From positions 248,001-312,000 of the forward strand of contig JAUIFF010000008.1 in the NCBI GenBank assembly GCA_030429545.1: a stretch of 64,000 bases of DNA, written 5' to 3'. The DNA comes from Polyangia bacterium (GTDB taxonomy: Bacteria; Myxococcota_A; Polyangia; Nannocystales; Nannocystaceae). The notes beneath the pieces are model-generated. The model ran no database searches, had not been told where the DNA came from, and worked only from the letters and a program-made list of their open reading frames with translations. Positions 27,740 through 36,818 of the stretch are shown here, piece by piece. The position numbers were made by a program, and so were the translations under genes. Every line of letters begins with the position of its first letter. The stretch's first letter is position 1.

Positions 27740-28972
27740 TTACCCACAGCAGGCCGTCCAGCAACATGAACCATCGTCCTGCCCGCAGTTTTGCCCGCCG
27801 TTGGTCCAGCTGCAATCACAGTTGTCCATCTCCTCCTGCGAGCAACTTCCGCCGCCGCCCATGCAGGCCTCAACATCGTTGAGCGGACCGCGATCGATGC
27901 CTGAAATAGCCACCAGCGCAGGTGGGCAGGGGACTTCTTGGTAGCGCAGGTTGGGGTTGTCGGCGACCTCGTACCAGTTGACATACCAGGCACAGCCGGC
28001 GGCCAAATCGGCCATGTGGGGCTCGTCGAACACGGCGTCGCAGCGGGCTTGAACACAGGCTTTGAGCGCCTGATGGTCGTCGTTGCCGAGCTGTTGCTGG
28101 CAATGGGTCATAAACCCGCCGTAGGTCGCCCCGAGCTCGGAGGTCTCGACATTCCATTGATAGGAGCAGGCGTCAAACAGGCCCACGCCGCCACCGGGGG
28201 TCAAAATATCGAACTGCCCGCCGCCGACGTCATGGCCGATGTTGGTCGCTTGGACAATCATCTTTTTCCCGGTCAGCGCGACCGAACCCGGGTCGTTGTC
28301 GTTGTAGTGGCCGGTGCCGGCAAAATCGAGTTGGTAGCAACGCCCGCAGATATCGCCCTGGGCCGGTACGGCGGCAAAGCCATAGGCCAGGGTGTCGCTG
28401 ACGGCCCACGGCGACTCGTCAAAACATGTATAGGCACTCGAAGGCTCAAGGGCGTTGCAACTGCTCGGCACATTGTAGTCGCCACCGTGGCTGACATTGT
28501 CGCTGTTGCAACTATCCGCCGGGTTGGTTTCGGGGTGGACATTGCCCGGCCAGCCGCAGTGGGCCTTACAACAGTCCCAGTAACGCGTGGCATAGCCCTG
28601 GCAAGCATCGTCGCCGAGCGGGGGTGGGTCGCCGCCGGTGTCCGAGGTCGAACCAGTGGTCGGGTCGCCCGTGGTCGGGTTGCCCGTAGTCGGGTCGCCG
28701 GTCGTCGGTCCACTCGTATTGGAAGTTGACGGGTCGCTGGTGTCCGAAGTTGTCGGATCGGATGTCGGCCCACCTGTCGAATCCGTCATGTTCGAGGTTT
28801 GGCCGGCAGAGGTCGCGTCGGTCCCGGGCCCTTGGGTTGTCGACGCGGTTGCGGTCATACTCGAAGTCGCGGTGGCCGAAGTTGCGGTATCGCTGTCCCC
28901 TGTCATCCCCGATTCGCCGCCACAGGCGGTGGCCAAAAACAACAGCGGGACAATGCAAAGCGAGCGGACCAT
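27740..28972 (-). CDS. GH45-family endoglucanase lipoprotein
   Basis: A 410-residue lipoprotein: lipobox LATAC (Cys17), then a roughly 95-residue Thr/Ser/Asp/Gly linker, then a glycoside hydrolase family 45 domain. The hallmark TRYWDCCKAHC carries the catalytic nucleophile-side Asp (about 133). PWAVSDTLAYGFAA and HDVGGGQFDILTPGGGVGLFDAC follow; the Asp of QFD (about 255) matches the catalytic acid of fungal Cel45A. The predicted reaction is endo-hydrolysis of beta-1,4-glucan with inversion. A 35-residue C-terminal tail holds about 10 Cys (CDCSWTNGGQNC, CCWTACC), possibly a binding module. ATG 28972 is chosen since it starts the signal peptide. Confidence 0.88.
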   Translation of the reverse strand: MVRSLCIVPLLFLATACGGESGMTGDSDTATSATATSSMTATASTTQGPGTDATSAGQTSNMTDSTGGPTSDPTTSDTSDPSTSNTSGPTTGDPTTGNPTTGDPTTGSTSDTGGDPPPLGDDACQGYATRYWDCCKAHCGWPGNVHPETNPADSCNSDNVSHGGDYNVPSSCNALEPSSAYTCFDESPWAVSDTLAYGFAAVPAQGDICGRCYQLDFAGTGHYNDNDPGSVALTGKKMIVQATNIGHDVGGGQFDILTPGGGVGLFDACSYQWNVETSELGATYGGFMTHCQQQLGNDDHQALKACVQARCDAVFDEPHMADLAAGCAWYVNWYEVADNPNLRYQEVPCPPALVAISGIDRGPLNDVEACMGGGGSCSQEEMDNCDCSWTNGGQNCGQDDGSCCWTACCG

Positions 28973-29126
28973 GGGCCTACTGTACGCGATCACAGGCGTG
29001 ACATACACGGCCCAGTTGCGGGCGCACACGCGAAAACGGTCGAGTTGTCACGCCCCGGCCAGTGGCGCCTAAGGGCACAATTCGGGCAGGCTGAAGATTC
29101 CCGAGCTCGGTCCCACAACCCATGGG

Positions 29127-29744
29127 TCAGCGCCGCGGACGGGCCAGCGCGCCGGTTGAGCCCCCACCGGAGTGGGTCGCAAACGGGCGGCCGTGGCTTT
29201 GTTGTCTATGCACTTTTTGCTCGCGGCACGGGACATCGGGCACCTGCTCGTTGAGTTTTTTGGCATAGGCCTGGGTCCGCGGGTTTTGTCCGAGTGCATT
29301 GACCAGCTTGACGGCATCATCCGGCTGAATATGGCTGTGTTTGTCGACTTCGATGGCGCCGGCCAGCTGGATGACGGCATCGCCAGCAGGTGTCCAAAGG
29401 GTCATGGAGGTGACCAGCTCGCCGCCCACGGGATCGCGCGTTTGATAGTCGGTATGGACCACGGCCACGACATCTCGCGGGGCGTGTTCATCGACAACCA
29501 CGACATAGCCGGCCTTGACCAAGGCCTCCTGGACGGCCCCGCGAACCATTAAAGTATAGCCCGTCACCGAGTCTTCGCCGTCGGCCACGGCTGCCTGCGA
29601 GGTGGCGTTGTGGACATGAATTCGCATCGCGCGAAGATTGGCCGGAGCCTCCGGGACCGCGCCCATCGGCGGTGGTTTGCGAAGGCTGGAACAGCCGGTT
29701 GAGACGGCGAGGGCGGTGGTCAGGATGATAAGCAGCGAGCGCAT
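29127..29744 (-). CDS. Lipoprotein, unknown
   Basis: A 205-residue lipoprotein; the signal peptide ends in VSTGC (Cys near residue 18). The mature part has an alpha/beta pattern (LRAMRIHVHNATSQ, VRGAVQEALVKAGYVVVVDEHAPRDVVAVV) that resembles small periplasmic lipoproteins with a penicillin-binding-activator or LptE-like fold, though I cannot assign a family. The C-terminal 40 residues are basic and probably disordered. ATG 29744 is preferred over an in-frame ATG at 29783. It is divergent from the molybdopterin oxidoreductase gene. Confidence 0.6.
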   Translation of the reverse strand: MRSLLIILTTALAVSTGCSSLRKPPPMGAVPEAPANLRAMRIHVHNATSQAAVADGEDSVTGYTLMVRGAVQEALVKAGYVVVVDEHAPRDVVAVVHTDYQTRDPVGGELVTSMTLWTPAGDAVIQLAGAIEVDKHSHIQPDDAVKLVNALGQNPRTQAYAKKLNEQVPDVPCREQKVHRQQSHGRPFATHSGGGSTGALARPRR

Positions 29745-29868
29745 GACACCTGCCAAACGCCGGCCGAGCCAGGTTGCTGACACCCGTCCCGCAGGTTTTT
29801 ATGGCCCGGGGGTGGCGCGAAACCACCCGTTGCCCAGACGGCGGGGTATAACTCGCTCGAGACTGCCT

Positions 29869-32196
29869 ATGCCCCCCTACGATTTTCGCCAAAACGGCGC
29901 CGCCGAGCAGGCCGACGACCTCGCCACCGCCTGTGTCCTGTGTAGCCACAACTGTGGTCTGCGGGTCGATGTCCGCGACGGCGCCCTCACGGCCGTGCGC
30001 GCCGACCCAGAAAACCCGTTTACCGCCGGATACTCGTGCAACAAGGGCTACACCATCGGCAAGTACATCGATCATCCCCAGCGGGTGACCGAGCCGCTGC
30101 GCCGGCGTGCCGACGGTACGTTTGAACCTGTTTCTTGGGACACGGCCATCGGCGAGATCGGGGCCAAGTTGCGAGCGTTACGCAAGGCCCATGGCAAGAA
30201 GTGCCTGGCGATCGCCGGAATCGGCGGGCAGGGCAACCACCTCGACGGCCCCTACGCAAGTGCGTTTATTAAAGGGTTCGGCTCGCCCTGGGTGTTCAAT
30301 GCCCTGGCCCAAGAAAAAACCCAACACCCGCTGGTCGACCGCTGGATTTTTGGTGCCCCGAGTACGGTTTATCTCCACGGCGATGTTGAGCACGCGGACT
30401 ATGTGTTGGTGTTGGGAACCAACCCGGTGGTCAGCCACCGCGGCAGTCAGGCGACCCGGCATTTTGGTGCACTTGCAAACGACCCAAACCGCACCATGGT
30501 GGTCGTCGACCCGCGTAGGTCCGAGACCGCGCGACGGGCCAACCTGCACCTGCCACTGCGGCCAGGTACCGATGCCGCGTTTTTACTGGCGCTTATCAAA
30601 GTGGTGCTCGACGAGGACCTGACAGACCCGGCGTTTGTCGCCCGGACAGACGGAATTGCCACGGTTCGCCAGGTCATTGCCGATGCAAGTATTACGGACC
30701 TCGCCGCCCGTTGTGAGCTGCCGGCCGACCAGTTACAAGCGGTCGCCCGCGGATTTGCCGAGGCGCCGGCGGCCTGTATTTTTTGGGATTTGGGGGTCGA
30801 GCAATGTCCCTACTCAACCCTGGTTGCCTACCTCATGCGGGTGTTGTTGGTGTTGACCGGCAACATCGGCAACCCGGGCGGCAACGGGTTTCTGGGCACA
30901 TTTTTGCCAGACCCCGGGCGCGGGCCCTCGCGTAAGCCCCCACCTGTGGCCCCAAACTCGGGTATCGAAGCACTTCCGTTGTTTTCCCAGCTCGGTTACT
31001 TCTCGCCCAACCTGATGCCCGAGGAGATTGTTTCACCCCGGGCCGACCGTATCCGCGCGGTGATCGTCGAGGGCTCCAACCCGATGATCCAATATGCAGA
31101 TACAACCAAAGTCCGGGTGGCACTTGAGCAGCTCGAATTGCTCGTTGTCATCGAGCCGGCGATGACTGAAACGGCCCGGCTTGCCCACTATGTGTTGCCC
31201 ACGCCGGTCGGGTACGAAAAATGGGAATGGTCGCTGTTTCCCAAGGGCTTTCCCGAGGTCTACGCCCAACTGCGACCTCCGGTGGTGCCAGTGCGCGGGC
31301 ACGGGCTGCCCGAGGCGGAAATCTATTACCGCTTGGCGCGGGCCGCCGGCATCATTCGCCCGGCACCCCGGGCCCTACGACTGCTGACAAAAAATCGCTC
31401 GCCCCGAACATTCCCGACCGCATTTTTGGGTGCAGTCATGGCCCTGTCACGGCAGACGCGACAGTCCGCCAACCTGCTGTTTTGGATCTACGAGCTGTTG
31501 GGGCCGCACCTGGCAGCCCCGCCGTTGGCCGGTATTTGGGCGCTGTGTCACCTCGTCTGTCGGTCTCGCCGCGACGATGTCGTGCGTGGCACCGGGTTTT
31601 CCGGCTCGACCACGGCCATCGCCGAGCAGTTGTTTGACCGGATCATGGGCCATCCGCAGGGGGTCGTTGTCGCCAAGGTCGATGCCGAACGCAACCTCGA
31701 GGACAACCTGCGAACACCCGACAACCGCATCCACCTCGCCCACCCAGCCATGCTCGCCGAGATTCGCCGGGCGCTGCTCGACCCGATAAAACCGCCACCC
31801 GAGCGCCCACTGATTTTGCAGGCCGGGCGGCGAACGATGTGGAATGCCAACACCATTCACCGCGATCCGAGCTGGCGAAAGGGCAAACGTTCGGGCTGTG
31901 TATTGTACATACATCCACAAGACGCGGCCGACCACGGGCTCGCCGACGGCGACAAAGTGTTGGTCAAGAGTGCTGCCGGCACCGTGCAGACCGAGGTCTG
32001 CATCGACAAAACCCAACGCCTTGGGCATGTCGCCTTGCCAAACGGGTTTGGCCTGACCGTCGTGGGCAAGGATGGTCAACACATGGTCGATGGCGTCTCC
32101 GTCAATATTTTGACGAGTGCCACCGCCCGCGACCCGTTTACCGGGATTCCGCACCACAAATGGGTGCCCGTTGCCGTCGAGCGGGTCGCTGGCTGA
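29869..32196 (+). CDS. Molybdopterin-dependent oxidoreductase (formate dehydrogenase/nitrate reductase superfamily)
   Basis: A 775-residue protein. The N-terminal 4Fe-4S site has the pattern C-x2-C-x3-C...C (CVLCSHNC, YSCNKGY). The molybdopterin-binding body (GGQGNHLDGPYASAF, LVLGTNPVVSHRGSQ, VVVDPRRSETARRA) and a C-terminal dinucleotide-binding domain (QAGRRTMWNAN, DKVLVKSAAG, HVALPNGFG) follow. No Tat signal is present, so it should be cytoplasmic. No electron-transfer or membrane subunit is adjacent, which is typical of single-subunit members with unknown substrate. ATG 29869 matches the family N terminus; a longer frame from 29638 is basic and rejected. Three palindrome copies lie inside (30468, 31095, 31904). 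Confidence 0.88.
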   Translation: MPPYDFRQNGAAEQADDLATACVLCSHNCGLRVDVRDGALTAVRADPENPFTAGYSCNKGYTIGKYIDHPQRVTEPLRRRADGTFEPVSWDTAIGEIGAKLRALRKAHGKKCLAIAGIGGQGNHLDGPYASAFIKGFGSPWVFNALAQEKTQHPLVDRWIFGAPSTVYLHGDVEHADYVLVLGTNPVVSHRGSQATRHFGALANDPNRTMVVVDPRRSETARRANLHLPLRPGTDAAFLLALIKVVLDEDLTDPAFVARTDGIATVRQVIADASITDLAARCELPADQLQAVARGFAEAPAACIFWDLGVEQCPYSTLVAYLMRVLLVLTGNIGNPGGNGFLGTFLPDPGRGPSRKPPPVAPNSGIEALPLFSQLGYFSPNLMPEEIVSPRADRIRAVIVEGSNPMIQYADTTKVRVALEQLELLVVIEPAMTETARLAHYVLPTPVGYEKWEWSLFPKGFPEVYAQLRPPVVPVRGHGLPEAEIYYRLARAAGIIRPAPRALRLLTKNRSPRTFPTAFLGAVMALSRQTRQSANLLFWIYELLGPHLAAPPLAGIWALCHLVCRSRRDDVVRGTGFSGSTTAIAEQLFDRIMGHPQGVVVAKVDAERNLEDNLRTPDNRIHLAHPAMLAEIRRALLDPIKPPPERPLILQAGRRTMWNANTIHRDPSWRKGKRSGCVLYIHPQDAADHGLADGDKVLVKSAAGTVQTEVCIDKTQRLGHVALPNGFGLTVVGKDGQHMVDGVSVNILTSATARDPFTGIPHHKWVPVAVERVAG

Positions 32197-32248
32197 GCTC
32201 GGTCGTGTCGGGGAACATCAACCAAACCGCTAGGTGACTGGAAAACTG

Positions 32249-33343
32249 ATGCACTATCAACATTACGGCTGGCTCGTCTCACCCTACTCGGCCAAAACCC
32301 GGTCGTACTTGCGCTACAAGCAGATTCCGTTTGACGACATCGAGATCGGTGCCGTGGGGCTGTTTACCAAGGTCAAGCGTGCGGTCGGCCGCCCAGTGAT
32401 GCCAACCATACGCCGCCCGGATGGTCGTTGGATGCAGGACTCGAGTGAGATCATCGATGCCCTTGAGCGCGAACATTTACAGCCTTCGATTACCCCAACA
32501 GGCGCGTGCCAGCGGGTCGCAAGCCTGTTGCTCGAGCTCCATGCCGACGAGTGGTTGCCGATTGTCGCGATGTACACCCGCTGGACAATCGCCGAAAACC
32601 GCCGGTTTGCCGTCAACGAGTTTGCGCGCAGCGGCCTGCCCCGGGTACCGCGGTTTTTGGGCCGCCGGCTGATTGCCCCGGTGGCCAAGAAAATGGCCTC
32701 CTACCTCCCAATATTAGGTGTTGATACACAAACCTCGCCGGGGATCGCCAGGTTTAGCGAACAGCTCATCGCCGACCTCGACCGCCACCTTGGCAGCTAC
32801 CCCTATCTCTTGGGCAGTCGCCCCTGTATTGGAGATTTTGCCCTGTATGGGCCACTGTGGGCCCACTGCTATCGCGACCCGGGCTCTCGCTACCTATTTG
32901 ATGATGCAACAAACCTGACCGCATGGTTTGAGCGGTTGGCCCGTCCGCCTGCCGAGGTCGGCGAGTTTTTGCCGGACGACGAGGTCCCTGAAACCCTCGA
33001 CCCCGTCTTCGCCACCCTGTTTGCCGAACAATGGCCGTATATACAAAAACTTGTGGCGGCGATTACCGGTTACTGCCGTAGCCATCCAGATGCCCAGCGT
33101 GTCCCCCGGGCGCTTGGTAACTGCGAGTTTGAAATCGGTGGGGCTAGGGGCTCGCGTCGGCTGATCACCTTTAGCCAATGGATGGCCCAGCGCCCACTCG
33201 ATGTCTATGCATCGAGTTCGGTGGCGCAACGAGCCCACATCGACTCGTGGCTGGCCCGCATCGGGGCACCGGGGGCGCTCGACCTGGCAATCGAATACCC
33301 GCTAGAGCGCCACCAGTTTAAGCTGCGCTTGCAACAGCCATAG
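32249..33343 (+). CDS. Glutathione S-transferase-like protein
   Basis: A 364-residue protein. Residues 1-75 form a GST N-terminal thioredoxin-like fold (YGWLVSPYSAKTRSYLRYKQIPFDDIEI, then PVMPTIRRPDG and the SSEIIDALE corner). The second half has an all-helical GST-C-like region containing IGDFALYG and an extra C-terminal part of about 130 residues (EQWPYIQKLVAAITGYCRSHP onward) not usual in GSTs. ATG 32249 is chosen because GGA lies 6 nt upstream; GTG 32234 is an alternative. Detoxification is the default guess. The stop is 16 bp before the macro-domain start, suggesting one transcript. Confidence 0.75.
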   Translation: MHYQHYGWLVSPYSAKTRSYLRYKQIPFDDIEIGAVGLFTKVKRAVGRPVMPTIRRPDGRWMQDSSEIIDALEREHLQPSITPTGACQRVASLLLELHADEWLPIVAMYTRWTIAENRRFAVNEFARSGLPRVPRFLGRRLIAPVAKKMASYLPILGVDTQTSPGIARFSEQLIADLDRHLGSYPYLLGSRPCIGDFALYGPLWAHCYRDPGSRYLFDDATNLTAWFERLARPPAEVGEFLPDDEVPETLDPVFATLFAEQWPYIQKLVAAITGYCRSHPDAQRVPRALGNCEFEIGGARGSRRLITFSQWMAQRPLDVYASSSVAQRAHIDSWLARIGAPGALDLAIEYPLERHQFKLRLQQP

Positions 33344-33359
33344 TCTGCACGAGCTTGTG

Positions 33360-33818
33360 ATGATTGAGTCAACCACAGGAAATCTTTTGCATGCCCGTGT
33401 CGACGCCCTCGTCAATGCCGTCAACTGTGCCGGGGTGATGGGCAAGGGTATCGCCCTACAGTTTAAACAGGCATTTGGGGCGATGTATGTTGCCTACCGC
33501 CAGGCGGCCAAGGCCGGTGATGTCGTGCTTGGTAGGGTTCATGTATTTACATGCGAAGGCCCAAAATTGCCGCGCTACATTCTCAACTTTCCAACCAAGC
33601 GCCATTGGAAAAGCCGCAGCCAGTTGGCCGACATCGAGTCCGGGCTGGTCGATTTGGTGCACCAGGTGCGGCACCTGGAGATTGCATCGCTGGCCATTCC
33701 GCCCCTGGGTAGTGGCTATGGCGGGCTGCGTTGGGCCGATGTTCGCCCACGCATTGTCGATGCCTTTGCCGCGTTACCACAGGTGCGTGTGTTGCTATTT
33801 GAACCCCGTTGTGGTTGA
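33360..33818 (+). CDS. Stand-alone macro-domain protein (ADP-ribose hydrolase/binding)
   Basis: A 152-residue single macro domain. Signatures are GNLLHARVDALVNAVNCAGVMGKGIALQFK (binding of the distal ribose), FPTKRHWKSRSQLADIESGL, and IPPLGSGYGGLRWADVRP (phosphate loop). The KRHWKS segment is typical of the DarG/TARG1/POA1 branch, which removes ADP-ribose from DNA or proteins or dephosphorylates ADP-ribose 1''-phosphate. DarG proteins have an extra C-terminal domain and an adjacent DarT toxin; neither is present. ATG 33360 is preferred over an overlapping GTG at 33357. A perfect TGTATTTACA lies inside at 33542. Confidence 0.88.
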   Translation: MIESTTGNLLHARVDALVNAVNCAGVMGKGIALQFKQAFGAMYVAYRQAAKAGDVVLGRVHVFTCEGPKLPRYILNFPTKRHWKSRSQLADIESGLVDLVHQVRHLEIASLAIPPLGSGYGGLRWADVRPRIVDAFAALPQVRVLLFEPRCG

Positions 33819-33834
33819 TACACTGTTGTGGATT

Positions 33835-36021
33835 TCAACGATCGGGACCTCGCATTGGGGGCACTATTGGTGGAAGCTTGGCGGCCACAGCCTCAAGCGG
33901 TTTGAGCTCGGTTTGGGTGTCGAGCCCGGAGCCCCAGCACAGAATTGACGATGTTGTACGCGCACAGACATGATGGGTCGATGCGGCGAGTTCAACGGCG
34001 TTTTGTACACCCATGGGACTGGCTGGTGCGGACACCGGGCGGGTGTGGCCGAGCCCGAGTTGACCGACTCGGTTTTCACCCCAACAACTCACGACCCCTG
34101 CCTCGGTGCGGGTACAGGCAAAGTCATCACCTACCGCGACCTCGGCGATGGGCCCGGGAGTTGTAATCGGCCACAGTGGCCCGCCAAAGGTAAATGGTTC
34201 GAGCTCGTCCTCGTCCTCTTCGTTTTCGAGCCAGGCCTCATTGTCGACCGCACCTGCTTGATCGGCCACATCGCCGCCGCAGTGGAGGTGTCGTTGACTG
34301 TCGATGGCACAAAACGAGAGGCCGTTGGCTTGCAGGTCGACAAACTCCCCGGGCGCGACCAGGGTTGGGCGTTCGAACACATGTTCGGCACTGGTGAGCG
34401 GGTCGGGAATCAGGCCCCAGGCGTAGATGCCCTTGTCGGTCAGGGCGAGACTGTAGCCGTAGCCGAGGGCGAGAGCCTTGATGTTGCCGGTGACACCTTT
34501 AACTTCGAGCGGCTCGTGACTGACGATTTCGTCGGGATCTTCGGGGTGCTCCTCGGGATTTTTAGAAAATTCGGAGAGGTAACGTCCGTCGCCGAGTTGA
34601 CCACTGTCACCACCACCCCAGCAGTAGATCTTGTTGTTGCGCAGGGCTGTGCAGGTGTGGTCGGCACCCACGGCAATGTGGACCGCATCGGACAGGCCGG
34701 GCACGCGTACAGCTTGGTCGGGCTCTCCTGGGACGCCGAGCTCACCCCACAGGTTTGAACCCCAACAGCGCAGCTGGCCCCCGCCAACAATTGCACATGC
34801 ATGGTCCTCGGCAATGGCGGCCGTGCGCACGCCGGCCACCCCCGGGTTTCGCCAGGGGCGATTGTTGTCGATACACTCAATCTCGTGGTCGGCCAAAAGC
34901 ACACAGGTGTGCCCGTGGCCGAGGGCCATGCTCGCGACCTGCGAGCGTTCGGCAAATACTGGTTTTGGGGTTTCCCAATAGGGGACTTCCCCGGTCCCAC
35001 GTTCGCCGTAACGGTTTTTCCCCCAACACTTGACCTGCCCCTTGGCGTCGCGGATGCAACTTTGGGCATAGTCGCCGCTGAAGTCGGTGGCCTCGGCCCA
35101 CAGTTCGGGCGGGAGCTGGGCTTTCCACAGCGGGCCGCGCAACGACCGTACCGGCCGGTAGGTGTCGACCCGGGCACAGTATTGGCTCCCATCGGCGGTT
35201 TCGTAGCAGTGGGATTTGCCCGACGACATGGCGTCGACCACGTCGGTGGCGATGCGTTCGGGTTGGATGTCAGCCGCGGTGGCAAGCGAAGAGCGGGCCT
35301 TCCAACACAAAAGTTCGCGATTGGCCCGTAGGGCACAGGTCGAAAAGATCCGCGTGTCGAGGGCGATGGCGTCGTCGATCCCAGCGACTTTCCGCGGCAC
35401 GGCTGGGTTGTTGAGCATTTTATTTGTGCATGCAATGGTTTGATCGCGGCGAAGCGCGCACAGGGACGAGCCATAGCTGTCGATGGCGATGTCGATGGCA
35501 TCCCCGAGGGCGCGTGTGCGCCACAGTTGTGGTTGCTCCTGGCCCCAGCAAACGATTTCGCCATCGCGCCGCAGGGCGCAGCTGCGGCGGTACGCGACCT
35601 GCACCTGGACCACGTCGGTCAGGCCGGGCACGACATGGGGCGTGGTTTGGTTGCCGGTGATTCCCGGGGCGACCTGTCCCTGTTGCCCGGCACCCCAGCA
35701 GGCGACCGTATGCTCTTTGGTGAGTGCACATACATGTTCACTGCTGGTCGAAACTGTCCGCGGGCGGATCCGCGGTGCCGATGCCTGGGCATCTTGGCCG
35801 GTTGTTTCGCTCCCAGCTGTTGTCTCTGGCTCTCCGGTGGTGGCAGCTGTATTGGCGGTGTCTGCCTCTGCTACGGCCTCGGCAGTTGGGCTGACGGCCG
35901 CGGGTGGTGGGGCCTTGGCCGGGCTCGGTTGTGGGGTTTTTGATGTGCATGCAACTAAAATAGTCGTTGCCACAATTGCGGTACCCGGCAGCCACCATCG
36001 ATAACCCAACATCGGGCCCAT
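33835..36021 (-). CDS. RCC1-repeat lipoprotein
   Basis: A 728-residue lipoprotein. The signal peptide ends in LVACTS and an Ala/Thr/Glu linker follows (about 30-75). From about residue 85 the chain is built of RCC1-type repeats of 45-55 residues, each with the HTCAL...GEIYCWG / GQLG pattern (for example DHTCTALRNNKIYCWGGGDSGQLGDG, written here only in part as CTALRNNKIYCWG). This predicts a seven-bladed propeller, probably surface-exposed. Such proteins are abundant in myxobacteria with unknown ligands. ATG 36021 is chosen because it begins the signal peptide; ATG 36012 is equally possible. It converges on the macro-domain gene (17 bp apart). Confidence 0.85.
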   Translation of the reverse strand: MGPMLGYRWWLPGTAIVATTILVACTSKTPQPSPAKAPPPAAVSPTAEAVAEADTANTAATTGEPETTAGSETTGQDAQASAPRIRPRTVSTSSEHVCALTKEHTVACWGAGQQGQVAPGITGNQTTPHVVPGLTDVVQVQVAYRRSCALRRDGEIVCWGQEQPQLWRTRALGDAIDIAIDSYGSSLCALRRDQTIACTNKMLNNPAVPRKVAGIDDAIALDTRIFSTCALRANRELLCWKARSSLATAADIQPERIATDVVDAMSSGKSHCYETADGSQYCARVDTYRPVRSLRGPLWKAQLPPELWAEATDFSGDYAQSCIRDAKGQVKCWGKNRYGERGTGEVPYWETPKPVFAERSQVASMALGHGHTCVLLADHEIECIDNNRPWRNPGVAGVRTAAIAEDHACAIVGGGQLRCWGSNLWGELGVPGEPDQAVRVPGLSDAVHIAVGADHTCTALRNNKIYCWGGGDSGQLGDGRYLSEFSKNPEEHPEDPDEIVSHEPLEVKGVTGNIKALALGYGYSLALTDKGIYAWGLIPDPLTSAEHVFERPTLVAPGEFVDLQANGLSFCAIDSQRHLHCGGDVADQAGAVDNEAWLENEEDEDELEPFTFGGPLWPITTPGPIAEVAVGDDFACTRTEAGVVSCWGENRVGQLGLGHTRPVSAPASPMGVQNAVELAASTHHVCARTTSSILCWGSGLDTQTELKPLEAVAAKLPPIVPPMRGPDR

Positions 36022-36154
36022 GATATCGGGTGTGGGTTTGGGACTGGCGAAAAACTGCGACCGCATCACGGGTACGCATACGCGGCAGCTCGGCAAACCG
36101 TTCCAGCAGGCGAGATCGCCCCTGTGGCGGTTTGAAGGCGGACGTCTTTCGCTG

Positions 36155-36745
36155 TTAGTTGTGCAGACGCGGAATGTCTGGGGCACTCGCAATCACCTCG
36201 GCCTCGTGGGCAGCGAGCTCGGCGAGCCGGGTGCGTAACTGCGTTTCGGGGACGAGCTCAAGGCTGCGGGCGAGGTCGACATAGGTTGCGTGGTGACGGG
36301 CTTCGCAGGCCAGCAGCCCGCGGTAGAGTTTGGTCAACGACACGTGGTCGGTGGTCTCGAGCGCCTCGGCAAGCCGCTGCATCCGCTCGCAACTTCGGGC
36401 TTCGATCAGGCCACAACACAGCAGGGTGTCGAGCAGTTTTCCCGGCATGGATTTGCGGACGGCCTCCATCAACCGGGCCGCATAGGGACTTGGCCGCTGA
36501 CGCGAAAACTCCAACCCACGCGTGCGCAGGTGGCCGATCACTTCCTCAAAGTGGGCGAGTTCCTCGCGCGCGAGGCGGGCTAGGGGGATCGCAAGTTGCG
36601 GATACTCGGGGTAGCGAAAGATCAGTGAAATCGCCGTGCTCGCGGCTTTTTTCTCGCAGTGCGCGTGGTCGAGGAGGATGTCGTCGAGGTTGGCGAGCGC
36701 CTGTGTGGCCCATGTCGCTGGGGTGATCGAGGCGAGGTTGAGCAT
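36155..36745 (-). CDS. miaE: tRNA-(ms2io6A37) hydroxylase MiaE
   Basis: A 196-residue di-iron protein with the MiaE layout. The helical bundle has metal ligands in DDILLDHAHCEKKAA, REELAHFEEV (ExxH), IEARSCERM and CEARHHATYV (ExxxH). It hydroxylates the isopentenyl group at A37 of tRNA reading U-starting codons (family knowledge). The length matches the family (about 190-270). ATG 36745 is the natural start; the longer frame to 37162 runs antisense through the next gene and is rejected. The gene is divergent from the following lipoprotein, 73 bp away. Confidence 0.9.
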   Translation of the reverse strand: MLNLASITPATWATQALANLDDILLDHAHCEKKAASTAISLIFRYPEYPQLAIPLARLAREELAHFEEVIGHLRTRGLEFSRQRPSPYAARLMEAVRKSMPGKLLDTLLCCGLIEARSCERMQRLAEALETTDHVSLTKLYRGLLACEARHHATYVDLARSLELVPETQLRTRLAELAAHEAEVIASAPDIPRLHN

Positions 36746-36818
36746 GTCGGCGCAGTGTATCCAAGTGCGCTGATGTGTCCATGCCGCGCGCAAAAAGTCG
36801 CCGGGGCAAAAACCCGCT

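Noticed and set aside
27938-28729. Rightward Val/Ala/Gly-rich frame of 263 codons
   Set aside because: Shadow of the GH45 gene and its linker.
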